Both the position numbers and the translations under genes were made by a program. A stretch of 64,000 bases of DNA from Sphaerolaimus hirsutus (taxonomy: Eukaryota > Nematoda > Chromadorea > Monhysterida > Sphaerolaimidae): assembly GCA_964036195.1 (NCBI GenBank), contig OZ038451.1, positions 13,582,529-13,646,528 on the forward strand, written 5' to 3'. A model generated the notes under the pieces. That model was not told the DNA's origin and made no database searches. It saw only the letters and a program-made list of their open reading frames with translations. Shown piece after piece: positions 1 through 12,800 of this stretch (within the stretch, counting starts at the first letter, position 1; each line of letters begins with the position of its first letter).

Positions 1-169
1 GACCAGAGATTACTTATAAAAAAAATCTTTTTATAATATACGAGAGATGAAATTGTATTAGGTTGACCATTGCTTTTGAATTGTGCGCCGGCCAAACAAA
101 TGTTTTATCCGCCAACATGAATTCTGGAAAAATACGAACGACCCAAAAATCAAACGAAACCACTCGACT

Positions 170-915
170 GTGGCCGCGAACGGCGAGGACTCCGTGCGCA
201 TGTAAACTCGGTACCCATGTAGACCCGGTGCCCATGTAGACTCGGTGCGCATGAAGAGCCCCCTAGATGGGCACCATGTAGCATGCGCACCGGGTTTACA
301 CACGCACCGTGTTGTAGCGCTACGTGGGCACCAGTGGATGACATTGTACCAGTGTTGCAAAAACGTATTTATATTTAGCCATAATACCAGGGTATTTATA
401 CTTCTGTTTACATATACGTTCTACGAAAATACCATTGTGTTTGTTATGTTTTCCCGGCACAATTACCCGGGTACCAGAGAAAACAAAAAAAATTATGTAA
501 AAAAAAATCTACCTCACCTTAAAACAAAAAAAAAAAGTTACCAAATATCAGAGCACTTTTCGAATTTTTTACGTTTACGTTTTATTTTACGTTTTCCTAG
601 GTATTTTAGAAATATAAATACGTTTTATATTTATACTTGAAATTTGTAAAAGGTGTTTACTTTATGTTTTCCAAAAATACCAGTATTTTAACGACACTGC
701 ATTGTACTCATACATGGGTATGGTGCGCATGTAGACCCCATGCATGGTTTTTACCCGGTGCCCATGTACAGTCGAACAACATGCGCACCGGGTCTACATG
801 GGCACCGGGTCTAAATACATGGGCATTGTTATTTTCGAAAATATAAAAATGGGCACCGAGCCTAGATGCGCACAGAGTTTACATGCGCACCGGCACAGAC
901 TCGCCGCGAACACCA
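170..915. repeat. Word-type inverted-repeat element (GTGCGCATGTAGACCCGG)
   Basis: The left part (170-345) and right part (715-915) repeat variants of the word GTGCGCATGTAGACCCGG in opposite orientations. The two ends share a CGCG...CGGCGAG-like motif in inverted orientation. A second, unrelated element (350-699) is inserted in the middle. The short open frames in this stretch are by-products of the repeat. Confidence 0.6.
350..699. mobile_element. hAT-type MITE, CAGNGTTG family, copy 1
   Basis: The ends are CAGTGTTGCAAAAACG and the complementary ...TTTTAACGACACTG. An exact 8-bp target duplication CATTGTAC flanks it (342-349 and 700-707), which is the hAT signature. The interior is built from ACGTTTAC/ATACCAGGGTATTT-like words in both orientations. 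There is no transposase frame. It sits inside the 170-915 repeat. Confidence 0.85.
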
Positions 916-1109
916 TCGAGATTTGACAACGCAAAGATGTTTTTGACGCATTCGAGTTTACTACAATGAATAATTTGTGAACACAAAGCAGTTCACAAAC
1001 TCATTGCAGAAAACCCAAAATGTGTCAATTGATTTTCCAAACGCCGATGATGCACCTGCGCGCGCAACACCATCAAACAACAACCAATCTCCAAAACCCC
1101 CAAACCCAC

Positions 1110-1273
1110 CTAGCCAATCTCTCCTCTGTAACGGCAGCACCAGGCACTTGATTTTGAGTCGGCTGCGCTGCACCGCCGCCCGCCGTCGACGCGGCAGCAG
1201 AGGACGCAGCCGCCCCGACAGGGGGGAATTTAAATTGGAGAGGTGGGTTTGCCGGGCAGCCCGACACATTGCA
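1110..1273 (-). CDS. Candidate internal coding exon, Pro/Ala/Ser-rich
   Basis: A minus-strand open stretch lies between a pyrimidine-containing acceptor (CCCCCAG before 1273) and a donor (AG|GTGGGT at 1110/1109). It encodes 54 residues rich in Ala, Pro and Ser and leaves phase 2. GC content is well above the surroundings. It could be a downstream exon of the WIPF-like gene, because phase 0 entry matches a possible donor after the GCA codon in that gene's last placed exon. It could equally belong to a gene running off the left edge. No domain is recognised. Confidence 0.3.
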
Positions 1274-2399
1274 CTGGGGGTCTTTTTTACGCAGCCACAT
1301 GTCCAATTAGCATCACAATTTTTTTAGAGAGAGTTGTTATAGAAAATATGAAAATTTAAAAAAAATTTTTATGTGTTCTCCAGGTTTTTCCAGTAATTTA
1401 CCTGATTGTATTTTATTTATGAGAATAATATCACATTTATGGTTTATATTTTATCTGCATTTTCTCCCGGGATTTGAGCGTATTTTACTTTTTGAGAGTT
1501 TCCTCCAAATAATTACTTTTCCAATGCGCTTCGAATCAGTGCAATTCCGGGATGCACGAAAAAACGCGTGTCGCCAATTTAATTTCTTCACAGGTGCGGG
1601 TTGCGGATCCATCCGGACCTAACGTAACGTGTGGTTGAAAAATGAACCTCGGATGCTGCGTTTTTGGAGGAATGCCAAATTTGTCAATGGGTGCTTTTGT
1701 GGTACATCACACGTGAGAGGTATAAAGGTTCGAATTATATCGAGCACTATTTATGTGGGATATCTAAATCAAACTTTGAAAAATATTGAATGTCGACATC
1801 GAAGTCATATCGTTCAAACGTTGCCAGAGTCGGACAAAAAGTTGCATATATTTTTAGCTGTTTATGATAATTGTTCAAAAGACTGGGGATTTTCTCCCAC
1901 GGACGAGCGAAAAATGAGCCAGAGAGCATGTGGAATAAATATTTTCATACAATTAATTCAAAATTATAATTCAGTAATGAGATGGACATTTACATTTGAT
2001 TTAACAGCAAATTTTCCACCAATAAATTAAAATAGTCCAAGGCACGTCGAAACAGAGATTACAAAAAATAGTTACCGAAACTCAACATGATTGAAAATGT
2101 GCATAATTGTAAAAAAATGTGAAGCTCAACCCAACCTCGGTACATTAGGTAAATAGTTATAAAAATTGTGCAGGAGAGGAGGGACTATTTGATTCAATTT
2201 TCAAAGGACGGACACAAATATTTAGAATTAATTTAGATATTTTAAATGTGTCAAAGAGCACGAAACTTTAAAAAATTGAGAAATACTTTCAAAACAATGA
2301 TGTTGGCACCATAGCTAAGAAACACGTGCATAATGCTCTTAAAAAGCAATCACAATTGAACCGCGATGGAACCGCTCCAGAGAAAATAACGCAAAGCTC

Positions 2400-2860
2400 A
2401 AAGAGCGCCACTAGTCATCTAAACCCACTAGTCATGTAAACCCACCAGTCATGTATTTATTTACACCAGTTACTCATCTATACACACTAGTCATCTAAGC
2501 TCTGACATGGGATTAGCACAACATGACACAGAGGATTAGCAACAGTGGGTTTAGTGGTGGGCACAGTAAATGAGTGCAACATAGAAAACTCAAATGCATA
2601 ACATATTATCGTAGTTTTGTTATTTTTTAGCAGTGTCATCACAAACAATGACAAAAACAGTGGGTGCACACACACAGCAGCAGCAAACACTATATACTCT
2701 ATCAAACACGCTGTGCTTATCCCCCTAGTCATCTACCTATGCCTCTAATGGAGGAGGCGTGTAGAGACTAGTGGGTAAAGATAAGTAACATGTAGAAATA
2801 CATGAATGGCAGGTGTACACGACTAGCGGGTTTAGATGACTACAGGCATAGGGTCACCGT
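2400..2860. repeat. Word-type inverted element (ACTAGTCATCTAAACCC)
   Basis: Forward copies of ACTAGTCATSTAAACCC cluster at 2405-2500, and the complement (GGGTTTAGATGACTA) recurs near 2780-2850. The middle (2500-2700) is unrelated. No gene is seen between 1300 and 3036; a plus-strand open frame at 1629-2030 matches nothing recognisable. Confidence 0.5.
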
Positions 2861-3036
2861 TTTGCCGTGTCCAGCTAATCCAATGCAGCTCTCCCAAAAA
2901 GCGCCAACAGCTAGGCGGCCCCAAAATGGCTGTTCCATCGCTCATTTGAACAAATAAATATTTACAATCAAAACAAAGAAAAGAAGGTTCAACCTTACCG
3001 GGATTTTACATACAGGTTAAAACAAAAAAAATATTT

Positions 3037-6000
3037 TCACCAGCCACACGGATCAATCCCCAAAATAATCGGCAGGTAATAGAGATGGTGAATTCCCAAA
3101 CTTAATGCAAAGATGACTGCAAAAAATGTGCCAGGCTCAGGCAAATAAATAATCACATCCATGCATTCTGGGAATTGAACGTGCATTTTCCGTCCATTGC
3201 AAGCTTCAAAAAGTGAAATCACAACCGAAATGACCTAAGTTAGACTAAACACACTATGTAGTTGTTTATAATGTAACGCCTTTATATTAACAAACATTTA
3301 TTATATTTGAACCATTTCATCTTTAATTGGCGCTAAGCACTCTGGTTGACAGTAAACCAGCGGTCAACTGAAAAATTCGTTTGGTTAATGGCTTTACCCA
3401 CACTAGCTGACAACCGCCATTTTCAAAGCTGATAAAGATATATTTTTAAAACGCATTTCAGTTTACGGGAAGGAGAGATTTCAACTGCTGTCGACGGATT
3501 GAAAACTATAAATTTATAATGGATTCAAATGCGTGCAAATAATAAAATCAATTTATCCGCTTTGGACATTCGGTTATTTGCGTGGGCACAATGAAATTCA
3601 TCATTCATGGCATCCGCAGGTAAGATAACACAGAACTAATGTTGAACGGATTTTTCAATTGAAAGCCGGCCAAAATGTTGAGTGCATAGCCACAAACTCA
3701 CTTGCCTGATCAAATTGACAATAATCGAAGGACTGCGGCAGCAAGCACACCAAGAATCATATCACACGCGCAAAATGAACACAATTGAAAGTCAGTCAGG
3801 AAGTGCACGCAAATCACTGCTGCGTCAAAAAATCGAAAACTTCCGCACTCAAACTGTGTTACTCAAACGAACAAAACACACGAATCCCACCGCACATTGA
3901 ATTCAAATTTACAAAACCAAAAACACAGAAAAAAACACATTGTCACATCACCTGCCGCCGGCGGCAGTCGTATAAACCTTCCGCATTCTAGAAAAGGCAT
4001 CCGGAGCGGGCAATTGTTCCACGGCGCAAAAAACGAAACGTTGCGACAAAGACGGCCGGCTCACAGCCGGGGGAGGCGGCTGCGATACCGGGGCCTGCGC
4101 TGATTGGTTGACGCCTGTCGCCGGCTCCCCATTGGCTGCGGGGGGATGTTTTGGGAGAGCTGAGCCAGGTATATTGTGTATCCAGCGACATTACACCTTA
4201 CAATAAAATCTACCATATCCTATCCGAATAAAAGAACAAATATAAAAATTTTATAAATATTTATCTTATTGCTACTACTTTGGGTGCACAAATTTGGTGC
4301 AGTTTTTCACGTGACATTATTCATCAAAATATGGTATCATTCATTGTAACGCGCTCTGTCTGTCCAGTTTATATATTGTACCACCAGCCACCCCAGAAAA
4401 TTTTACAGCTGTCCATCACTCAAAAGGAGTCATTTAATATCTATTTGGTTCCCAAAGGGGCCCCTTGTGTCTCAGCAATAGCATAGATAATCATGTAGTT
4501 AGATAGGTAAATCAATAGCCTTAGCTTTTAGTTGGGGTGTTCCCACAACCAACCATGCCCAGGGACGTACGCAGGATTTTTGAGCGGGGGGGGGGGCGGA
4601 TTGTATACGGAGCCCGGCGAACGGGGGGGGAGGGGCGGCGCCCCCCCTAAATTTTGGCCCTATAGTATAGAAATGGAGCCATAGCGCTGGCGCCATTTGT
4701 AGGCGCCAAAACCATGACAGTATTGGCGCCAACGTCCACCATATAGGTATCTTTATATACCTATATTTCGTACTAGAATCATGATGGGACCCTTTCAACG
4801 CTGTTAGATTCCGGAAAAATACATAGTAATCATTGAGTGGGTATTTGCGCAAAATTTTTTTAGAAGTGCGTACAAAATCGCTTTAGAAAAGTGCCATTTC
4901 TGGGAAATTTTTATGCCCGGCCCGGGAACGGGGGGGACGGCCGCCCCCCCGCCCCCCCCCTGCGTACGTCCCTGACCATGCCTAATAAAAATAACAAGCA
5001 AAATACCAATTCCGCGAGAAAAAAAACTGTCAGCGCTTTTTTTTAAAAAGTGCTGGGGGCTTTCCATATTAAAAAGCGACTTTTTAAATAAAAAGCGTTT
5101 GAAAATAGCGCTGACCACCCCTAATCCCAACCCTACGGAGGACGAAAAATAGTTCAATGACCTCGATGCCAACACTCACGTGTGAAGCTGGGCTTGGCGC
5201 TCTGTCGCGGCGGCTGCGGCGGCCTGTGCTGCTGCTGTTGCATCTGCGCCGCCAGCGGCGGTCTGCCCGGTGCACCGGTCGGCGCTGATGAAGTTGCGCT
5301 AGTCGGCGGAAGGGCTGGGCAGGGTGAAATTTGTGATAGCGGCTACTGACGTATACTTCAGCCCTTCAGAGATTTCGGAGACGGTGCCAAAGGCGATCAG
5401 AGGGGGGGGGGGGGTAATTGCTGGCATCCTGAGCATTCCGTTGTATTGATTTTCAAAATCGGTCTTGTGATCAGAGGAGCTAGCTACTACCTAAACATAC
5501 CTCATCATGACTGGGGATGGTAAATTTTTTGTTTTTTCAACGGCCCCGATTAAAAAAACGTTAAACAGCTTTTGAAAAACACTCGGCCACCCCCAATGAT
5601 GACAATTCACCGGTACGGCTGGCAGGAGTTTTTTTTACAACCGTACATTCGAAGTCAGTAAAAAAGGCAGCAAAAATTTATAGTGTTTATCAACGATATA
5701 TTTTCCAAATATTTTCCCCATCCCATCAATCACAAATCACCCCTCATTCCCCCACCTGGCTTGTGCCCCTGCGGCGGGGGCGGCGGCGGGGGCGGCGGCG
5801 GCGCGTGCGTGGGCTTGGCGCTGTGCGGCGGCGGCGGCGGCGGGGGTGCCATCGGGGGTCGACTGGGGGGTGCCGCTTGCGGCCGCACAGAGTGCACCCG
5901 CGCGGGGGGTGGGGGAGGCGGTTGTGAAGTGGGAGGCTGCGGAGATGGCGCGAGGTCCTGCGAGTGCGGTGCGGATTGAACTTTGATTGGGATTGTAAAC

Positions 6001-8906
6001 CAACAATGGCGAGGATTCTTTTGAACATGGATTTGACGCAAGGTTTTCCAGGATTAAAAATAGCCAAAAACAACAATATAACTACATACGTCGCCCAAAA
6101 CAGCGATTTTTAAGGTAAAATCGACAAAAGGTTCAAAATTTATCGAAATTGGGGAAGATCGCTCAAAATTTGCAACAGATGAGCCGAGCGATTAGGGGAG
6201 GGGGTTTCAAGGGATAGTAGCAAACATATTTAGAGAGCTGGGCGGATTTCGGGAGAAACCATGCATTGTAACCATTCCTAAAAATTCCTGACCTCTTGAC
6301 TAGCGGACCGCTGTCTACTGGACTCGAGACTATGTTGATTTAGTCTAAAGGCGGCGCGAATTTCATCCGCTTGCTGTGGCACCATCGTCTGCGAGCGTGC
6401 CGTACAAATGAATACATGAATAAAACAACAACGATGCTATACTCCAGTGACATGACACCATGCATGCGCGGTTATTTATGTCTCACGTTGGAAACGCGCC
6501 AATGAAAAATGATTGTGAATACGTGTGAAACATAAAATGCTATAACAACGATCAGGGACGTATCCAGGATTTTAGAGCGGGGGGGGCTGTTTGTTTACGG
6601 AGCCCGGCAACGGGGGGGGGGGGGCTCAGCCCCCCTAAAATTTCGCCTACACAGTGACGGAATAACGCCATTCGTAGGAGCCACGCCATGGCGCCATTGG
6701 CGCTCGCGCCAGAAACCACTGTGTATGTACGTAAAACACGTACATTTTCTGAAACGGTCACACAATTGAGGGCAATTTCAGGGATCTGTGTCTGCGGGGA
6801 CCGATCCGCTGATAATGAAGTGTGTGTGGTAGGGATTGCGATAAATTGATCAATTTTTACAGATGCCATGAAAATTGTATAGGAAAACTTGCCTTTCTTC
6901 AGATTTTGTTAGTTCTCACCCCGGGAACGGGGGGGGGGGGGGCTGCAGCCCCTCCCCCCGCCTGGATACGGCCTTGACAACGATCAATTTTTCCATTTTT
7001 AATTTAAATCCCATGCGTTAAATCTGGTTGGCACGCGTCCAACGTGAACCACGCGTGCAAGGTGTAAAGTCACCTAAGTATACACAAAAACCGCAGGCAC
7101 CTGAAACTTGGCCGGCCGCCCAAAACCCCCACTTCCACTTCCATTAGTTATACTCGGTTTCTTCTCGGGCAGATTCGGTTTCGGTCTGCCTTGCGCCGGG
7201 TCCAAACGAGTCGGGTTTTGTTGCAAAAATGACCGGCTAGGTCCATTCTGCTGCTGCTGTCGGGTCGATGACGTGTTTGAGCCGGGAAGGGGTGGGGGAG
7301 GGGCGTTGCATTTTGCCGATTGCGTGGGTAAAGAGCCCGTGCTGGCAGATTCCTGTGGGTGTGTGGGGGGCTGGATTCAGATTGGATTTTTTTCCTGTAG
7401 ATTTAGGGCCATTTGACCGGGTCCCTGGGCCGCAATTCGAATTGGAATTTGCGTTTTATTTCTCGAAACAGGGACATGTGCCGAAGTCGCCAGCATTTGA
7501 ACGTATATCGAAACCAACATTCTTTATATACGGTGGCGAACGGTACACCTTTGCGGTAAACGGTACGATAAATTCTGCCACACTAGACCCCAGACAGAAA
7601 ATGACCAAAATAGAGTAACACGATAGACGCACATGAATATTGGCAGTGCCGGCTTTCTGTGGGTTAATTCTAGCCGCCATGGCAGCAATATTCCTCTGCA
7701 TATTGTCGTCGCTGCCGCTCGGCACACCTGTCACAAAATTGGTGGTTTAGTATTATGAACATTTCACACCGGAGTGGCTAGGATAAAGTTGCGTAGTTCA
7801 GTAGATGTACATATTTACCCGCAGAGGATGACATCCTTTGAGGGATAGCTACTAGGTTTTTAGGTGACAAGATTGGTCTAAAACGTATTTGTGGGGCTGA
7901 AAACCAGTTTTAGGCAGTTGTGAATATAATTGTTGTTTGACATAAGACAGGAAAAAAACTTATTTAAAAAATATAGATTTGGAGGTGTATTCTGCCATGT
8001 TTCCGAGTTGAGCTGAAAACTGGTAGGGGCTACCGGAATAGACAAAAAATGAACACATCGAATTTGTGGGATCGATACAAAAAATCCCCCCAAAAAGTCA
8101 CACTTATAGCTGCAAAGTGGGGGACGTCTCCCAGCCTCCACTGAGCCGACGGAAAGAATCCATTCATGTGATTCAAACAACAGATTCACAGTATAAAAAC
8201 AGACCATTCATCACTCTCGTACCACCGCCACTGCCTTGACTCTGTTCCCCCTGTTTCTTGCCGGGCAATCTTGGCACTCCGCCAGGAAACAGTGCGCCGC
8301 CGCCACCTGCCCCCGTTGGAGGCTGCCTAGAAGCTCCACCACCAGAAGATGCATCTGCGTGGGGAAAAGTGTGCATTTTAGTCTTCGATTTCTTCGTATT
8401 TTTTCAGCAATCTCGCAGTCCCAAAAATCCCATAGGTGTCAGGCACCTACTTAAGATGTCGCTTGTGGCTGGCGTGAGCTCTAATTGGATCAAAGTTATC
8501 AGAGAGTATGACTCAGTGTTATTCTGATAGGCAGTCCGACTACCGATGTCAGACAATTCGAAAATGTTCCAAGTGTTGGATGGCATCCAAACGAGATGCA
8601 AAAACAAACAATATTTGTCACCCACAGTTGGCAAGGTTTCAAAAACGAATACAAGCTAAACCAAAACAAAACAACCATTCAACCCCCCCCCCCCCCACAA
8701 AAACCTCGCTCACCTTTGCTAACCGCAGGGGCGCTCCTATCATTGGTAACAGCCTTCTTCAGGCGAACATTCGGCCTCCGAATTTCGTCCAAAAGTTTGG
8801 CCCGATCTTTTCCAGTGGGCATCCCCCCTCCCACATTTCCACCTCCCCCTAATAAGTTTGTAGGGGGAGGGGGAGGGGGTGGGGGTGGCGGAGGGGGTGG
8901 CGGCAT
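3037..8906 (-). CDS. WIPF: WAS/WASL-interacting protein (WIP/verprolin) homologue
   Basis: Verprolins bind monomeric actin and WASP/N-WASP to direct actin assembly at the cortex. Coding exons on the minus strand are 8906-8714, 8354-8205, 7727-7633, 7352-7101, 5957-5756, 5314-5180 and, tentatively, 3203-3037; all junction phases agree and give 397 codons plus stop. The protein starts Met-Pro with a run of 14 prolines (residues 2-15). A WH2 domain follows at about 36-52, ending LKK, then the family signature TNDRSAP (54-60). A Gly-rich stretch and long Pro-rich segments come next, as in human WIP. The start is fixed by the MPPP family start at 8906. The last exon holds GRKMHVQFP...LPEPGTF, resembling the C-terminal WASP-binding motif. 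Its hydrophobic tail to the stop at 3037 is doubtful, so this 3' end is uncertain. Introns hold two hAT MITEs and GC-rich tracts. Confidence 0.85.
4095..4140. promoter_or_regulatory. GC-rich tract with two inverted CCAAT boxes
   Basis: Two ATTGG motifs (about 4103 and 4131) lie in a GC-rich island (3950-4160) inside the large last intron of the WIPF-like gene. The arrangement resembles a CCAAT-type promoter, but no transcript start or coding frame could be tied to it. Confidence 0.2.
4560..4974. mobile_element. hAT-type MITE, CAGGGACGTA family, copy 1
   Basis: The ends are CAGGGACGTACGCAGGATTT and its complement ...CTGCGTACGTCCCTG. A perfect 8-bp duplication ACCATGCC flanks it (4552-4559, 4975-4982). 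Subterminal poly-G/poly-C blocks and an internal GGCGCCA palindrome fill about 415 bp. There is no coding capacity. It lies in a WIPF intron. Confidence 0.92.
6553..6976. mobile_element. hAT-type MITE, CAGGGACGTA family, copy 2
   Basis: It begins CAGGGACGTATCCAGGATTT and ends CTGGATACGGCCTTG. A perfect 8-bp duplication ACAACGAT flanks it (6545-6552, 6977-6984). It has the same G-run, C-run and GGCGCC interior as the copy at 4560. It lies in a WIPF intron. Confidence 0.9.
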
Positions 8907-9845
8907 TTTGGGGCAAGTTGTTGACACTTGATTGGCGACTGAGCGGCCGGCCGGTTGATTCAACTGACTTCTCTTTTCTGGGTTTTCGTACTTTGCATAG
9001 GAGCGATCGAATTTTGCGTAAGAAAGAGAAAGGTCGAAATGAAGCAATTTTCTAAAATATTTATAGAACGTTTCTAGCGTGAGCGTTTCTCATGTGATGC
9101 GCCATGTAATTGATTCCTCGATTTGATAATACTGGTATCTCTTATGAAAAATAATCTGTCTTAATCGACATTTTTGTCGGCCGCTGGATACAACGCGGCA
9201 AATTTTTGTTAAGGTGTTTTACACAGGACAATGATTATGATAGAATGATGAGGGCTTTACGAAAAACAAACCTTACTATAAAAATTTCTCATTCTCTCGC
9301 GTCTGTTCCTTTCAGTGTCGGCATAGTTGGGCGTACTGTCCGTCACATCCGGGGATATGCATAACATTTTTGCACAAAAAAGAAAAATTTGAAAGAAGAG
9401 GATACGAGGCGGCGGTTAACCGACGACAAACTTTGCGTACAAACGCGCTTGCAAAATCACTTCGCCGTCTTGACACGGTTCGTTATCGCTTTTTCAACTC
9501 AGTAGCGCAGTATCGTTTCTCTCTGTTTTTATTGTTGTTGTTTTAATGGTGTCGCGTAAAACATGCTAGCACGGCTGCACGATACACTCTATGTATAGAA
9601 AAGGCGACATTTCAGGCAATTCGACACAACTCAATTTTTTTCTTAAAAGACTCCTGAATAAATTAACAATGAACAATAATTAAGTTTTTTTCCAACCTGT
9701 CGAGTGTTTCGTTCTAGTTGAGAAATGTTGAGTTTCTCGAAATGTTTCATTTGTCTCATATTGTTTTTGTTGCACATGGCAGCGTGCACGACGCAAAATA
9801 TGAACTAATGTATGTACACTATCAAAAAGACATCAACTTTTTCTG

Positions 9846-12800
9846 TCACTTGTAACAGCGATAGATCATATTCATCACAAACATATCTACAGTCGTCAGC
9901 ATGATCAAAACACAAATATTTACAGTCTGAATTGTCCTCGGAGTTGCATTTTCCTGTAGGATTAACTGACTAGTAATAAACTGATTACAGCGCAATATAT
10001 CTAGTATCTTCAATATTTAGGTAGACAAAATGTTAAGGCTGCATCCAGGGTTCTAGTCACTAGTAGTCGTTCCATAATTAATTGATTTTGTTTTATAATT
10101 TGAATGGCGTTTTTATAGGTTTTCGAATTAACCGATCACTTTGTAATTCTCTCACCGAAAGTGTGTACCCAATAGAATAGATTCCGGGGGACTTATTCAA
10201 GCGCATAACAAGAGCTCACCTCAAGCCTAATGGCCGCTTGTTCGAGTAGAGCCTGCGCCTGCGACTGTGCATCTCCGTTGCGTTTCTTTGCGCGAATCGT
10301 TCGTTTGATTGTCAACTGCGGCGGCTGCTGTCGCAGCTCGACTAGCGATCTGCATTTTTATAGGTAATTTGTTGCGCTTTTGTAGCCGTTTTTGTTTACG
10401 GTAATAATTTACCTAGGTAGATATTCTTTTGCTTGATAAAATTACTTCATTTTTCCCATATCCGTTTGTTAAGCTGGAATTAGGGTTGGCCGATGTTTTT
10501 TAAACGTTTTATTTTAAAAAAACAACGTTTTTTATAAAAAAACACGAGGTCCGAAACGTTTTTTTGTTTAAAAAAAACCTTTTGGATTAAAAAAACGTTA
10601 AAAAATACAAAAACATGGCGTTAAAAAAACGTTATTTTTCCAACCCTAGCTGGAATTACAGCTCGACGGAAAATTATGACACAACGGAGAATTATTTTTC
10701 ACCGCAAAATTATTGACAGAAGAATGGAGAAAGATACAACAGTGTTATAACTTTAGAGTTAAGTAGTCCTATAAATTGTCCTTTATGTGTGTAAATTTCA
10801 TTGCTTCATTCATATTATTATTGTAGTAATTAATTTTGCGGTAAACTTTTTGTAATTTTCCGTTGAAATTTTCCGTGATGACAAAATTTACCGCAAAATT
10901 AATTACTACATAAGTAATATGAATTATGAGATGGAATTTACACACATAAAAGATAATTTATAGGACTACTTAACTCTAAAGTTATAACACTGTATCTTTC
11001 TCCATGCTTCTGTAAATAATTTTGCGGTGAAAAATAATTCTCCGTTGTGTCATAATTTTCCGTCGAGCTGTAATTCCAGCTTTATACCTGTATTTTATAA
11101 TGACGTGTAAGTGAAGAACACATGTAAAAACACAACATCTCGCTAAAATTATTTAAAGTGCAACAGAGCAATACAAAATTTGTAAAGGAACCGGAAAAAT
11201 TGACATTTTTGCAGACGCAAACGAAATCTGTGCAAACTTTGTTACTGTCCTTAAATGAAAACGCCGAAAAGACCAACTGTGTTATAATACCTGAGCTTTT
11301 AAAATCAACAAAAGACTCATTAGATCTTTTCTCTGCATGATAAAAATTTTAGAACTCAAAACACACAGAAAGTTCTCACAAACATTGTGGCAGCATTACC
11401 TCATGTAAAATACATTTATTTGATTCCCCAGGACTCACCCAATAAATACTGTACACTTGTGTATTGTTGCTTCAATACTCGCCATAGTGTTGTCTCTCTT
11501 GTATTTTGATTGTTCATCGGTGTCCATTTTCTCATTTTTCCATACTGTCAATGAACAGATTAATTCTCTGTAATTAAATGTATTTTTAATTTGGAATCAC
11601 ACCATTTCTGTCAAAAAAGCATGAATTCGAGTCACCCATCCATCGCTATACATCTGGGGCAGGGACGTAGCCACTAGTCAGGATTTTTGAGCGGGGGGGG
11701 GGGGTGGGCGGATTGTATACCAAGCCCGGCGAACGGGGGGGGCGGGCCGCCCCCCCCTAAACTTTTACCCCTGTAGTGAGGGAATGGCGCCATGGCGCCA
11801 GCGCCATTCGTAGGCGCTACGCCATGGCGCCACTAGCGTTGGCATTGGCGGCAAAACGACAGGCATATACAGCGACGTGGACAGGAATTGAGTCCATTTT
11901 CACTGGCTTTGAGGCCGCGGAGACTGGTCAGCTGAAAATATATGTTGTGAATGGAAAGTGCGCGCTTTACAAACTGTCGACAAAATGGTCTTCTGAAAGT
12001 GCCATTCTGGCAGATTTTTTTGTCCGGCCCGGGAAGGGGGGGGGTGGCGGCCGCCCCCCGCCCCCCTGGCTACGTCCTTGATCTGAGGCGTCGACTTAAA
12101 AAGTTGATAAGTCCAAAAAGTGCATTTTATAGCCACATTAAACTTCTAAACATCAAATGAATCAGGATAACTTGATTACCTTCCTCCAATCAAAGGTTGG
12201 CAATCGGCAGACATATTCTTCTTGCATGCCGCTTCCCTGGCTAAAACATCCATGTGATACAAAGCGTTGCCGAGATCGAGTTGGGCCATGTTCCGTGCAT
12301 TGTTATTTTCCCGTTGAACTTTGAGGATTTTCGCAGCCACGAGTGGCCTGTGATTTTGGAGAGGGACATTGATTTTGTGTTGAAGGAAAATTATGTATCT
12401 GTATGTATACCTAGGGTTGGCCGATGTTTTTTTTTAAACGTTTTTTTTAATAAAAAAAACGTTTTTTCTTTAAAAAAAACATGACGTCCGAAATGTTTTT
12501 TTTTTAAAAAAAAACATCGGCCGAAATTTTTAGTACTAAGCACTGGGTATTTTGCAAAATTTTTGCGCGCAAGCGCGCAATTTCACACACAAATTGACAT
12601 TGGTGGTTGTTTTCATTGGTTTTGTTGCATTTTTAGTATCAAAACATCCATTTCTATGTGCTACCATGGGTGAATAAGCCGACATATGTTGCTGTAATAT
12701 ATAATATTGAGGTAATGTGCTTCCATGTACCTCCACAGTGTGTAACTTCACTCCCAAAGTAACAACCTCCTTTTATAACCTTGTTTGATCACCATTTCGT

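Noticed and set aside
1629..2030. Plus-strand open frame of 133 codons
   Set aside because: No recognisable domain, no clear splice sites or start context, and ordinary intergenic composition.
5683..6076. Overlapping Gly-rich, Ala/Arg-rich and Pro-rich frames
   Set aside because: Only the minus-strand Pro-rich frame fits the splice phases of the WIPF-like gene; the others are shadows of the same GC-rich exon.
12536..12757. 73-codon frame as a host gene
   Set aside because: It is repeated identically inside another copy of the same MITE (39917-40138), so it belongs to the element core; it is reported there instead.
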